This document shows, one piece after another, positions 44,287-57,100 of a stretch of 64,000 nucleotides of DNA. A program made the position numbers and the translations under genes. The stretch comes from Rhodamnia argentea (lineage: Eukaryota; Streptophyta; Magnoliopsida; Myrtales; Myrtaceae): assembly GCF_020921035.1 (NCBI RefSeq), contig NC_063160.1, positions 1,322,501 through 1,386,500 of the forward strand, written 5' to 3'. The notes under the pieces were generated by a model, which made no database searches, was not told where the DNA came from, and was given only the letters and a program-made list of their open reading frames with translations. How positions within the stretch are numbered: the first letter of the stretch is position 1; each line of letters opens with the position of its first letter.

Positions 44287-45067
44287 TTCCTGTAGGCTAT
44301 CATGCGGAGCAACCTTGAAAATTTATCACTAGTGACCAAGCAATGGAACTTTACAACCTCATGATAGGAAAATTATTCATATCCCATGCTACAATTTTTC
44401 TAAAAAATGTCGTTAAGGAAAGTAAGGAAAACATCCCCCACAAAAAAAGATATTGGACAGTTTTTTGTACTTAGAATTCATAGAGGGGGAAGGAAAAGAA
44501 AGAACCCTTTTCTAGATTCACCGAGAAGATGTCAAATCGAAACCACTATCGACTTTCCAATTGATTAATTTCAGCGGCCACATGATGGACGATTTAGAAA
44601 TGTTGGCACAAAGGGCGTGAAGACATTGGAGATGGGGTCATATTTGTGAGAACCAACAAAAGCAGTGGTCGGCTAATGGCGTTCGCTTTGTTTGGAAGGA
44701 GAAAAGGGTGGTCCTTTTCACCTACGAAACATCTTTATCATTGTAAACAAATACAAGGATATTATATTAAGCCCATGAGTGTTTTTTTTTTCTCTTTATG
44801 TTTTTATTGTAAGGAAAGACTTATCGTGTGGAAAAAATTGTATTTTTAAGTTTACTGCGTCGTAGATTTAATGACTTTCGATCTATGCCTTAAGGAACTT
44901 TAGAATAGCTAGAATTTGGTAGAGAACCATGAGCATATATACACGCTAAACTAAGAACTTAATCTCCTAGCTTTACTTGGATATATAGATCAATGCTTTC
45001 TATCATCAAGAGAGCATCATATGACATATCGGGTTAAGGGTTTAACCCGATAGTTATCACGTCGGTT

Positions 45068-46060
45068 TAGGAAAAATTACTCAATCAGTCCTAAACTTAT
45101 GGCATAGGCATCAATTCAATTACGTCGATTTAGTCCTAGACCTTTTGCCGATCAATTTTCATGGGAAATTACGAATGTGATAGTGCAGTCATCGCTAGTC
45201 GTCATACGTGGCGCCTTGCCACATCAGCAGTGTTCGATTAAAATTGACTAGAAAGGACTATATTGGTATGTTTCACAAATATTTATGATTAAAATGGATT
45301 CATTATAAAGTTTAGGGTTGAATTGATATCCATATAATATGTCTCAAATGGGAAGATAATCCAAAAAGTCCTAAATCTATTGCACTTTTGCCAATTCAAT
45401 CCTAAACTTATTACTTATGCCAATTGAATCCTAAACATTTTCATATTTTGCCAATTAAGCCAATCTTACCAATTTTTGCCGAAAATTGTTGACATGTACA
45501 TTAGTCGTCCTAAGTGGTGTGACTGCTACTATGGTGGACATTCTTTAATGTTATGTTAATATTTTTTTTTCGATTTTTGTAATCTTTTTTTGCTTTCTTT
45601 TCCTTTATTTCTTTTTTTTCCTTATTGTGGTTGGCCATCCTTGCCCGATCTTGCCCAAGAGGCCATCGTGGTCGCGGACGAGGCAGCCTTGCCTACATTT
45701 GTGCGAGGTTGGCCTCGCACATGGCCGACGAGGCGCCGACGACCCTCGCCGGCCATAGTAAGAAGAAAAAAGAAAAACAAAACGAAAATTACAAAATTAA
45801 TTACAAAATCGAAAAAAGAATTAAAATACTATCAATAATTGTTCACATTAGTGTTGGCCACGCAACGTAAGACAGTAGACGTTTACATCAGCGGTTTCCG
45901 ACTAAAATTGTCCAAATGGACTCAGCTGATAAAATATGAAAAGGTTTAGGACTTAATTGGCAAAATTAAAAGGTTCAGATCTGAATTGGCAAAACTACAA
46001 TTGGCTTAGAACTTTTTCGAAAAATTTTCCTGTTTAGGAATGATTGAGTAATTTTTCACA
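45068..46060. repeat. Nested inverted-repeat elements (family A copies 3 and 4)
   Basis: The outer element starts 'AGGAAAAATTACTCAATCAG' and its reversed right end reads 'AAAAATTACTCAATCATTCC'. Its right arm is split: 'GGGTTGAATTGATATCCATA' at about 45306-45325 continues after 46030 as 'GTTTAGGAATGATTGAG'. The inner element (about 45351-46030) has arms 'CCAAAAAGTCCTAAATCTA' and, reversed, 'CGAAAAAGTTCTAAGCCAAT', and a GC-rich core near 45640-45760. The inner copy therefore inserted into the arm of the outer one. Both are non-coding. Confidence 0.6.
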
Positions 46061-46423
46061 TTAACTTATATCACCATCTTAAATATGTGTTCTAGAAATA
46101 CTACAATTGTGGCAAGTGGATCACGTTAGATTAACTTATGAGATATATTCAATATTGTTCGGTATGCACAGTTGCTTTAGACTTTAGTATATAAAGGGCT
46201 TTCTAAATGCACCTATATATTCACTTGAATCCAAAATAGTTGAAGCTTCTAACAATAGCAGTTGGATAACTTAGATAAATCAGAGGCTTCACGTTGCACA
46301 TAAAAATCAACTATTGTATGGTTTATGACTTATGAAAGATCCTATGACTACTTAGGAAAGTGCATACAAATGTCAGAAATTTTTGGTTTCTTTCAACTTT
46401 CCACGTGGATTGAATATGAAATT

Positions 46424-46470
46424 AACAACAACAACAACAACAACAATAATAGTAGTAGTAGTAGTAGTAG
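46424..46470. repeat. Compound microsatellite (AAC)n(AGT)n
   Basis: About seven AAC units are followed by AATAAT and about seven AGT units. An AAT-rich repeat also occurs at 47022-47049. Confidence 0.9.
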
Positions 46471-46570
46471 CGGTAATAGTAATGATAATAATATAAGATT
46501 GAGCCATATCTGCTTCTCCACCACCCCTCTTTGCTTAATTGAGCATAACGACTCAACGCCACTTAAACCC

Positions 46571-48390
46571 TGAGGTCCGAGTTTGATAAGCCTGTCATTA
46601 GGAATCACATCGGCATGTCGGCAATTCGTGATTTGCCGCATGGAGGTTCAAGTACTTACGACTACAAGTAGGCCAGACATTCACCCGTGATACTACCACT
46701 TGAACTTGATGACACCATAGAAGATAAGATTGAGACATGATCACTGGTCTAGTGCGCCCGGTGATGTGACAAACCTCTTGTTGGTTTAGTTAGTGGTAAG
46801 ATGTGCACATATGGGACCTCTACTTGAGAAGAGGTGGTCCTATGTTGATTCACCTTCTTATGCTTTAGGAATCATCACCAGGCACAAGACATCATGTTCA
46901 ACCATTCGTGTCCTCTCGGTCCATCCCATGATCCAAGCAAAGAGGGGACAGGTCTCTCTTGAGTCTAAAATTTTGGCCATGGACCCACTTCACCTGCTGC
47001 TGCCCTCATTGACATGGGACAATAATAACAATAATAATAATAATAATAATATAAGCACCAAAAATTTCAAATTAGTATATATATGCTAAATTTATTCTAA
47101 ACTAATTTTTGACCACCAAAAATCTCAAACCGGTACACCTATGATAAATTTACCCTCCGTTAGTTTTCGTTATATTTTATGGTTAAATTGCTGAGTTAGA
47201 TTACACGCGGCAGCTGATGAGTGTACTAGTTTAGAGTTTTTGCCCTCCGTTTGTCATAAGTATATCGGTTCGGGATCTCTCGTGGTATTAATCAAGTTTG
47301 ATGAAAACTAACAGAGAGTAAATTGATTATAGACGTATCACTTTATGATTTTTGGTGAACAAAAAATTAGTTTGAAGTAACAAATTTACCAGTTTAGAGT
47401 TTTTCATGGTAAAAAAATTAGTTTGAAATAAATTTATCATATGTGTATCAATTTATGATTTTTTGTAGTATTAACTTAATAACAATACAAAGAGAGAATT
47501 ACGAAAATTGTTCCAAGAATAGTGAATGATTAAAAATAGGACAAAATCTATGCATGAATCATAATTAGTGGAAAGCTCTAGACCAAGTATATTAAATTGA
47601 GATATGACATCTACAATAGTGTTTAATTTGTACTCATTTGCTCAAATGGATAGATGGTGCTAATCAAATGTGTGTACTATTGTGAGGTAAAGCTAACGAT
47701 TTCTCAAGTCTCATCCAATAAATACACGTGGGTCCTTTCCATTGGGACAAGTGGATGTCAAATTCTCCACCGTCGGCACAGTACAAAACCTCACAGGAAC
47801 AACACCAAGACTACAATAAACTACACCGCAGAGAAGGAAATCCATTTATCTTCGGAACAAAAACCGGCTATGTTTGATTAACGTGGTCATTGAACTTACA
47901 GTATACCTAATCACATTGTTCAAGTCCATACATTCTTTTCGATCAAGTTCGTTTCATAAACATTTCCAATGAATTGAAGCTGATGTGCATATGATCTTAC
48001 ACCTAGTTTCACATCTAAATTTGAGAGATCCATGTGATCTTACACCTATTTCACTGTTTCAGACTACTTTGACCATCATCTTATTCTGAAAATTTGTCAA
48101 AAATAGATATCCTCGAATCTGATCGCGAGCAACCCATAAAATTCAGAGCTTGATCGGATAAAACATGGGATCAAGTACACCCACTAAAAAATTAGGTAAA
48201 CTCAACGACCAAATGTGTACCTTCTTTCTTCTCTTTATTTGTAATCTTGATACCATTAGAAAATCCCAAATTGACATCATTACCACATGTTTTACTTCGA
48301 AATTAAATTTTCAAACCGGTATCCGACCATACTTTTACCCCAAAATAATTTTCGATTCACGAAAATTCCAAACCGATACCCACTTTGTTA
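46571..48390. other. Gene-less stretch before the hAT transposon
   Basis: No gene is supported. Bases 46785-47010 have weak likeness to a tRNA-derived SINE ('TAGTGGTAAGATG' resembling box A, then 'TATGTTGATTCACC' resembling box B about 50 bases later), which I rate as unproven. The repeat at 47060-47470 is listed separately. Confidence 0.35.
47060..47470. repeat. Family D ~60-bp direct repeats, second locus
   Basis: Successive units share 'TAAATTTA[CT]C', 'GT[AG]TC[AG]'/'GTACAC' and 'AAAATTAGTTTGAA' words, as at 24068-24240. Spacing is irregular (about 50-62 bases) and some units are inverted or truncated. Confidence 0.45.
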
Positions 48391-48652
48391 TTTCTAATTA
48401 GAGGGGGCCATTTGGGCCGGGGGGCCCGGAACCGGCCTGTTGACCGGCCCGTTGACCGGGCCCACGGTTTCGGAAACGTGAGAACCGGCGATTCCGGGCT
48501 GGTTCGGAACCGTCCACAAAAAAAAAAAAAAAAAAAGTGGGCCCGAGGGCAGAGAGCCGTTGGGCTCTCTGCTCCCGGGTCCCCCTCCCCCCTCTTCTCC
48601 TTTGGGCTGTTGCTTTATATAAAAAAAAAAAGAATTAAAAATGATTATTGCC

Positions 48653-48660
48653 TATAAATA
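48653..48660 (+). promoter_or_regulatory. TATA box of the hAT transposase gene
   Basis: TATAAATA stands about 150 bases before the transposase ATG at 48809. The leader between them contains at least five copies of a word close to AATTCTCTC. It lies well inside the element, so the promoter would travel with it. Confidence 0.5.
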
Positions 48661-48808
48661 CATATGCTTCCCCTTTCATTTTTGTCACAAATTCTCTGAA
48701 CAATCTCTCGAATTCTCTCCGAAATCGTCTCAAATCGCTCAAATTCTTCCAATTCTCTCAATCCCGACTCAATTCTCTCAATCGGATTTCCGATCAATTC
48801 TCTCAAAA

Positions 48809-50973
48809 ATGGCAAGTGGAAGCGGAAATGCTGACAAGGGCAAGATGACTATGGGAGATTCCGAGTATCCCATTCCCGAATATGATCCTCGTGAATATGC
48901 AAGTTGGGAAGACGACGACGATAATATCAACTATGTCCCGATTCCGAACGTCGAGCACATCCCAATACAAGAAAGTCTTCATCCTCCCACCGGTGTCGAA
49001 GAAATGTCAACGGCAAATGAGCCGGAACGGAAGGGCCGAGATAATACATCGGACTTGTGGCTACACTTCGACAAGGTACGTGATGAAATCGAAGGTAAGT
49101 ATAATGTAAAATGTAAATATTGTTCGCAAACATATAAATTCACGAAAGGAGACGGCTACGGAACATTCCGTCGGCATTTGACGAAAAAACATCCAACGCA
49201 AGCGGGGATCGACAATACGCAACAACAAATTTCCGGGTACGCCACTTCTAATCCTCATCCTTTATTTCGTTTCATTGAAGCACTTTATAAACAAACATTA
49301 GGTAAATATGTTGCCCTTGATCATGCTCCGTTTAATACTGGTGAAAATTTTAATATGAAATATTTGATAAATCTTGCGTTGGTTCCGCAAGCACCAACTA
49401 TTCCAAAAAATACTCTTAAACGCGAAGTTTTTCATCTTTATAAAAAGGAAAAAAATCTTTAGCAAAATTTTTTGCGGAATTCAATGGACGTGTGCATATA
49501 GGTAGCGATATTTGGAGTGATCCTTGGCAAATTCATTCTTATATGGGTGTCACGTGTCATTGGATAGATGACAATTGGATGATTCAAAAAAGACTTATTG
49601 CATTCCGAGTTTTTGATGAAAGCCATTCGGCTCATAATATTTATAGAATAATTAGGCAAGTTTTAGAAGAATATAATTTAATAAATAAAGTATTTTCAAT
49701 TGGTTTTGATAATGCCGCCGCAAATGCCGCTTCTATTCCCGAATTAGAAAATATTTGCAAACCCACTTTTGACGGACAATTTTTTCACATTAGATGTGCT
49801 TGTCATGTTTTAAATTTATGTGTACAAGATGGTTTACGAACTCTTGACACTTCTCTCGCCCCAATAAAAAGTGCAATTAAATTTTTATGGAGTCGTCCCC
49901 AATGTATGAAATTATGGGGAAAATTTTGTAAACAAAATGGGAGAAGGTCAAGAAGATTTCCAAAAGATATTCCGACTCGTTGGAATTCTACGTACGAGTT
50001 GCTTCGGCAAACTTTTGAATATAAAGATTTATTATGTATGTTTATTTCATAAAATATTCCCGAAATTACTTTAATTCCTCAACATTGGGACGTTTGCAAG
50101 AAAATTTTAGATATTTTGAAAATTTTTAATGATGCTACTAAGACTTTATCTGGTATTTATTATCCTACAACGCATTTATTTTTAATAGAGTGTGTTAATA
50201 TTAGTAGTGTTTTTAGTGAATATGAAAATGATACCGAATTAGGTCGAACTATTTTAGTAATGTGAGAAAAATGGTTGCATTATTATTTGCAAATTCCTCT
50301 TGTCTATTTAGTTGGTATTGTTTTTTATCCACGTATTAAATTAGATGGTTTACAAGATTATTTGAATGTGTATTATCATGATTGTTTACATTTGGATGAT
50401 TCAATAAATATTTCAAATATATTATGACATGTTAAAGAATCTATAGTAGCATTATATAGAGAATTTTGTAGTAGATATGGTTTAAGTGATTCTGGATCTT
50501 TACAATCTACCGCCTCACGTAGCGAAGGTGGTAGTTCACTTAGTAGAGGGTATAATATGCTTAAGAGTAGGAAAAAAAAAAAAAAAGGGGCAACATGTAG
50601 TATTTCTGAATTAGAAAAATATTTAACCACTCAATTTGAGTTTCGTGATGCAGAACATAGTACGGATTTCGAAATCCTAAAGTGGTGGAAGAGTCACCAA
50701 ATCGAGTATCCAGTTCTCGCCCTCATCGCTCGTCAAATATTAGCAACTCTTTCTTCAACGGTTGCAGTTGAACAAACATTTAGTTCTGGAGGATTAATTT
50801 TGGACTCTCGCCGTTCAAGATTAAACCCGGACTCTGTGGAATCTCAAGCTTGTGTCGGAGATTGGATGAGGGCGAAATATCGACACCAAGAGTTAGATTG
50901 TGAACACGAATTTTTTAGCGATGATGTTGGAGATACCACCGCCACGGGTACCACAACGGGTAGCGACGATTGA
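48809..50973 (+). pseudogene. hAT transposase pseudogene (BED finger, dimerisation domain)
   Basis: The ATG at 48809 opens a Ser/Gly-rich, acidic N-terminus. A BED zinc finger ('NVKCKYCSQTYKF', then 'FRRHLTKKHP') follows. A missing base in the A-run at 49448-49455 shifts the frame. The second part (from about 49453) reads 'SLAKFFAEFNGRVHIGSDIW' and 'VTCHWIDDNWMIQKRLIAFR', the RNase H-like transposase core. This frame has three in-frame stops: TAA near 50050, TGA at 50263 and TGA at 50425. The C-terminal hAT dimerisation motif is well preserved ('YPVLALIARQILATLSSTVA', 'EQTFSSGGLILDSRRSRLNP'). There are no introns. This is the RICESLEEPER/Ac-like type of plant hAT protein. It is inactive as it stands. 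Confidence 0.92.
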
Positions 50974-51342
50974 CGATGAGGTAAGTTGGGGTTCTCAAAG
51001 GTAAAAGAACTACATGGGCTTTGATTCTTCTATCCCCAAGAAGATATGTAGGCGCTTAATGATAATTCATTAAGTTCAAGCCCATTCCTTCTTCTTTTTT
51101 TTTCCCATATTTTATTACAATGTACAATTTAATTGTATTTTATAATTTATAATTTATTATATTTATTTTATTATTTATTATTTTAAAAATTATTATTAAA
51201 AAGGAATCGGAATGAACCGGCCGATTCGAGCCGGAACCGAAACCGGCCCAGGAACCGGCCAGAAACCGCCGGTTCCGGTTCGGAACCGGAACCGCCATTA
51301 TACACGGCCGGTTCCACCGAATCGGCCGTGACTATTTCTAAT

Positions 51343-51650
51343 GGTATGAAACCTTTTATCCACAATTTATATTTACATGGGCATCATTGAGATGAGACTA
51401 CAAAAATTCAGAAAGTGGAAAGGAAACGTTCCTCTCCTCTTTTCATGTGACATGATGTGGGAGGGCCCCACCCCCCTTGAAAAATCACTGGAAAAAAAAA
51501 GGGATTATTAATTTCACATAAATAAAAAAAATAAAAAAAAAACAATAATAAGTGGGTGGTTGAGACGTCCCTCTAAAGCCCAATTCTTTCGCGTGTGGTG
51601 GTCGTGGCCGATGAAAATGCATGGGAGTCTCCCCAAAGCGGCACTGATCC
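51343..51650. other. Short intergenic stretch
   Basis: The stretch is AT-rich with A-runs at 51491-51541. It lies between the hAT element and the leader of the DA1-type gene and probably includes that gene's promoter. No gene is seen. Confidence 0.4.
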
Positions 51651-51943
51651 TCCTCCATTCGACGACTCCATAGCAGAACAAGCGAAGCTCAAGACGAGAA
51701 GCTCCCTCCCACCCCCAACTCCTTCGCTCCGGTGGAGAACGGAGGCCATGACGTAGTTCTCTTCGCGTTCTTCGTCCGTGGCGGGTCGCGATCGGGAAGT
51801 AGAGAGCTCGATCACCACCGTCTGCTGATCGGGGGGGCGGCGGCGGCGGGGAAGATCGCCGGGGGATCGAGCGGGTCCGAGAGACGACCGAGGCTTGACT
51901 TTTCCGCGACCCCTCTCTCTCTCTCTCACTCACACTCGACCAG
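51650..51943 (+). other. Probable non-coding first exon of the DA1-type gene
   Basis: This GC-rich, CT-repeat-bearing stretch ends CTCGACCAG|GTATGA, a good donor. The matching acceptor ATGCAG|G at 54075-54076 opens the leader piece 54077-54113 directly before the start codon. A second possible leader exon ends near 53580 with GAGAG|GTGAGC. The start point is not determined. Open frames here on both strands are composition shadows. Confidence 0.45.
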
Positions 51944-54113
51944 GTATGATGAGCTCGCTTCCTGTTACGATGTGTCGATATCTTCTTTGATTATAATTTC
52001 TCAGAGAGAGAGAGGAGTGGTGCGATGATTCAGTTGCGATCGAGTCCGAACTACGGCGGCTGATTGGAAGGTTCAAGAACGGTTCGGTGGATGAGCTCGG
52101 CGGCGCGTTGCGCTCACTCTCGGTCTCGGCTAGTGCCTTGGAGTGACGCCGCCGCCGCTGCTTTTAACTCTTCTATTTTTTCCCTGTTTCACTTCATCAT
52201 TTCCGGACCTTTTTTATTTTTGCTTTTTAATTTGTACATCATTTTCGGAAACTTAGGATGGCAGCTGTTGCAGTAATTCTTTTGATTTACTAGTTATGGA
52301 AAGAAATCAGTTATTTTTTTTTTTTTTGGTCGGAAAAGAAATCGGTTGGTTAGAAAATGGAACTGCGCATGGTTCTTCTCTTCGAAACTGTGCTTGAATC
52401 TTGTCCTCCTTCTGGCTTTCAAAAGTAAAAATCAAAACTTTGGTTACTGAATTTTTCCTATAAGATTTACTATTTTATTTAAACTAAAAAAATTCGAGAG
52501 GCGAACTTCTATGTATGCTGTGTGTATGTATGTCGAGAGTTACGAATTTTCGAAAGGTCTTGGGAATTTCTTGTTGGATAGGGGGTTAAATCACAAGAGC
52601 TGCGAAATTCGGGAAAAAGAGAGAGGTAATGTCGAAATACAAGTTTCAAATCAGATTTGAAGTGTCTTTCGCTTGTTTTTAGCATTATGATGTGTTTGGG
52701 AAATTAAGAAAAATTGGGAGAATGAAAATTTGGGTAGAAGAAAATGACAGAAAAATTTGAAAATTTCGTGGATGGTGGCCGGAGAGGAAATTATTAAAAC
52801 TACAAGCATTTTCTCTATATTTCCCCCCCTCCTCGGCGTCTTCCGAACATCGACTACAAGGTAGAGTCGAGCTGCACATGTGAAAGGCGGGCGATCTACA
52901 TCGCCGGAGAGAGCCGTGCCGTGAAATACCCGGAACCCGCATTCCGTTTTATCTCATTTAATGGCAAACCACAATTACATGCGTCTTGCAAACAAAAGAC
53001 AATTTGTTACGGATCATTCATGACATTTAGTATTTCACTACTTTAACTAAATAAAAAAAAAGTTGGGGGGAAAATGAAAAATAAAAATAAAAAAAGCCGT
53101 TTAATGAGGGCGGGAGGGAGAGAGAACAGGGAGTCATGTTCTGACACGTGGCGGAATAAGATGGAGTAAGGTGGAAGGGTAGATTTTGGTGGGTTGAGGT
53201 ACAGAGTGGCAAGGGCCTGACTCCCTGATGCAGCAGGAGACATCATCTTCCACTCGAAGCTATTGTCAGTGATGAGCCTTTTCTGGGTTTGACGTGTAAA
53301 TCTGTCACCTGCTGGTCCGTGAGGGATGAACTTTAGCTTAACGACGAAAATGCCCCTTGATGAGGCGCTTCTTTGAAATGAGCCCGAATTCCGCCTCGAA
53401 TCTTCAACCTGCTGAAGCGCTCTCTCTCTCTCTCTTTTTCGACCCTTTTTCCTGCCAAAAGAAAAGGAGCTCATGCTGTTTCACTTCTTGGGATGAGTTA
53501 ATGTATCTGCTTTCTGGGTCTTACTCTCTTGCCTGGTGCTGCCCATTTGGACATCTTCGTGAACTGGTTTGACCTTTGAGAGGTGAGCTCTTGCCATGGT
53601 GTTGCTTGATTTGGAAACTGACCGTTTTTGGGTTTATGTATGGGTTGAAGGATTTTGTTCTGACATCTTATCGCGGGTTTGTTTAAGGGGAAACCAATGA
53701 TTTGGAAAACATTCCCTAATAACATGGCTTGCTTGCTTGCAAAAACGGATGAGCGAGGAATATTGTCATTATCGACGAAAATAGTCAGGCAACAATTGTT
53801 GTTTTTTGTGAAGGACATTTACTGTTGATTAGTTTTTCTAAGTGACACGGATAATTATCTTTTTAAGGAGAATGTTGTCCAGATGAGTTGTGTTTGCAGT
53901 ACATAGTTGAATGGTTTGTGAATTGGATAGTCCTTGGCCCTTCTTTTTCTGTGAGAAGGATCATGAAATCTCAATGTCCATCATGCTGAAACTGACCGTG
54001 GGCATGCTCTACTATATGCCTACGCAGCTATAAATATGATGTGTTTTCTTGTGTTAACTGAGAAAATACAATGCAGGAAAGCAGCCAACCTGGGGTAAGC
54101 AGTCTTGAGATTC

Positions 54114-57100
54114 ATGGGTTGGTTGACCAAGATCCTCGGAGGTTCTAGCCATCGGAAGCATTATCAGGAGAAACCCGGAGCTTATAAAAGCTGGGACGAG
54201 ATGCATAATTCTGAGGTAACAATAACTCCTTCTCAGTCTGTCTGTCTATCTGTCACATATGCTTGGTAATTATCAACTGAGCATACATGGATTCTGACCT
54301 GATTACATCCGACATGGGTACGGAAGAAGACTGTTAATATCAAGTTGGTAAATCTAACTTCTTGATTCTGAATGCAGGATGAATTGGCAGATCAAGAAAG
54401 AGAAGAGATTGACTATGCCATCGCACTTTCTCTCGCAGAAGAAGATCTAGAGGGGAAAAAGGTGATTGGTAAGTTGCTGATTCATAAGACCTAAGCGTTC
54501 CCATGATTGCTTGATTGAAAATTATACTAATCTTCCGAGTTCTTTCGACAGATTTACTTGGACTAAGATTTCAAGCAAAACTTGTTTCTTCTCAACAGAT
54601 TTGCTCTTTGGCATTAGACTACATTCAGCAAATAAACATGGATTGATGGACACTAAACAATATTGCTATGTGATCACGTACTCGAGCATGTTGGCCTTGT
54701 TACTGAACAATATGAAGAGGATGGATAATGATGCCTTTGGATGAAGAATTTTGTTGTTTTCCAATTGCTGGTGTCACATGAATTTGGAATTTGTAGTCAT
54801 TATCTATTTTGCTTAGTGCCTTGTTTCATTTTTCTTCAGGAGCTGATGAAGATGATCACTCGGAGGAAGAAGGGCAACCTACTAATGTAGAATCAGAAGA
54901 CAATGAACAAGTCGGCCAAAAAGAAGATGAACACGTTGAAGCTCCGAAAGAGGAAGCAAAGCATGTCCAATCTCAGTTGGAGGATGATGAACAACTCGCC
55001 AAGGCTCTCCAAGAAAGCATGAGTGTTGAATCGCCCCCTCGATATGGAAGTGGAAGCATCTTTCGCCCTTTTCCATCCTTCCCTTCTGGGTATAGGTAGG
55101 TCTTTCAGTAAGACAATTGCTTTGTTCCTTCTTTCTTTGGCAAGGAAGCTTTGTCAGATTATCAGTTGTTTGTTAACTAGTATTAGGATACCTGAATTAT
55201 TTAATCTAGCAACCGCTGTTCGGCGGCCGCTTCAGGGAAACATCAATTTGATGGACTAAGATACCTTGCAAATAATAACTATGGATGTGTTCTTGTTGCT
55301 GAACCATTTATTTCTTGCAGGATTTATCTGATCTAAATATTGAATGTTTATTTCTTGTAGAATTTGTGCTGGTTGCAATGCCGAGATCGGGAGGGGACGA
55401 TTCTTGACTTGCATGGATTCAGTTTGGCATCCAGAATGCTTTCGCTGCCATGCTTGCAATCATCCTATTTCTGATTATGAGGTCTGTTTCTAATCCAAGA
55501 TCAAAACTCTGTAGGTAGAAAGTAAAGGATCTCTAAATCCTCAAAATTTGCGGCAGTGTTGATCGTATGTCATACTAACTCTTAAATTTTCCTTGATGAA
55601 AGTTCTCGGTTTGGGGGAATCGCCCGTATCACAAGTCCTGCTACAAGGAACAGCATCATCCAAGGTGTGATGTTTGCAACAGCTATGTAAGTACATTTCT
55701 TTGACTGCAAGACCAACGCTCAATAAAAAAATTGACGCGGTCAACATATTAACTAACTCTGTTCTTGTCGCCCAATTGTTGAGAAGCTCGACATTTTTCT
55801 CTGTTGTATCCACTATTTCATTGCAGTAATCACCATTTGAGTGACCTCTTCATCTCTTTGCAGATTCCAACAAATACAGAAGGCTATATTGAGTATAGGG
55901 CACATCCTTTTTGGCTACAGAAGTATTGCCCCTCGCACGAGCGGGACGGGACTCCTCGATGTTGTAGTTGTGAAAGAATGGAAGTGAGTTCTCAGTTGTC
56001 GCAAATGGCCAAATCTATGTTTTGCCTCCTCAACTAAATTGCAATCTTTGTTTCTTGCTCTGTTGTTGATATAAAGCCTTCAAACTTTTCTGCAGCCAAG
56101 AGACACAAGATACTTGTTACTTGACGATGGTCGAAAGTTATGTTTGGAGTGTCTAGACTCGGCGATCATGGACACCAACGAATGCCAACCACTTTACCTT
56201 GAGATACGAGAGTTTTATGAGGGTCTGAATATGAAAGTGGAGCAACAGATTCCATTGCTGCTGGTCGAAAGGCAGGCGCTAAACGAAGCCAGGGAGGGAG
56301 AAAAGGGTGTACGTGCTTGAGTTTTTCAGTTTCTTTAGATGAAATGACCGTCTTACTGTTTGCTCAGCAAGATTGACTTTCTTCCTCTCAATGACAGGGG
56401 AACCATCACATGCCTGAGACCAGAGGACTCTGCTTGTCAGAAGAACAATGTGTTACCACAGTAAGGACTCTCTTCCTTGAACATTTCACTCTTTGAAAAA
56501 CAGTGTTTTGTAAGTGGATCGAAAGGCTATGAACTTTTCCCTGATTTATCAGATTATAAGGAGGCCAAGAATTGGGTCGGGCTACCGGATGATCGAGATG
56601 GTAACCGAGCCTTTTAGACTAGTTCGCCAATGTGAAGTGACAGCGATTCTCATTTTATATGGTCTTCCAAGGTATGTTGTATCTCCTGCTAAACTTCATT
56701 TTCGGTCATCCACAAGAGAACTGCTACTTTGCGTTGTTGAACTCTTCCAAAACTCAGGCTGCTGACGGGGTCAATCCTTGCTCACGAGATGATGCACGCT
56801 TGGCTCCGGCTTCAAGGTTCTCTCTTTTCCCTCTCTCATCAAGTAGTTTTATAAGATGTACTTGATATGAATTGAGGACACATATCTGACAGCTGAAGCT
56901 TCTGCGAAATATTGTTGAATGTTGTTTGGCAGGTTATCCCAATTTAAGTCCTGCAGTTGAAGAAGGCATTTGCCAAGTTTTGGCTCACATGTGGTTGGAC
57001 TCTGAGATGTATTCTAGCTCTGGAAGCGACGTCGCATCCTCTTCTTCTTCCTCATCCTCGCCGTCATCGTCCTCATTGACGTCCACTTCGTCGAAGAAGG

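Larger units (their letters stand above)
41541..45067. other. Long gene-less repeat-rich stretch
   Basis: No supportable gene in about 3.5 kb. A very A-rich tract lies at 42301-42365, and short family-D-like repeat words at 42070-42190. A 44-base direct repeat is described separately. Bases 42640-42780 look like one arm of an inverted-repeat element ('ACCGATCAATTTTAACCGG' and 'GCGCCACGTGACC') without a clear partner. A small perfect inverted repeat around GGGTTAA...TTAACCC is at about 45033-45052. Confidence 0.4.
48399..51334 (+). mobile_element. hAT transposon, full length (2936 bp), decayed
   Basis: The element starts TAGAGGGGGCCATTTGGG and ends ...CGGCCGTGACTA, so the outermost bases are TAG/CTA with imperfect inverted GGCC-ATT-GG words inside. 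A perfect 8-bp duplication TTTCTAAT flanks it (48391-48398 and 51335-51342). Both ends carry dense subterminal repeats of the type GGAACCGG/CCGGTTCC (48420-48520 and 51205-51315), the probable transposase-binding region. One broken transposase gene lies between. The exact duplication shows that the insertion is intact as a unit; the mutations in the coding region show that it no longer encodes a full enzyme. Confidence 0.92.

Noticed and set aside
51514-52028. Open frames of up to 139 codons before the DA1-type gene
   Set aside because: They fall in a GC/CT-rich leader region, are mutually overlapping and carry no domain.
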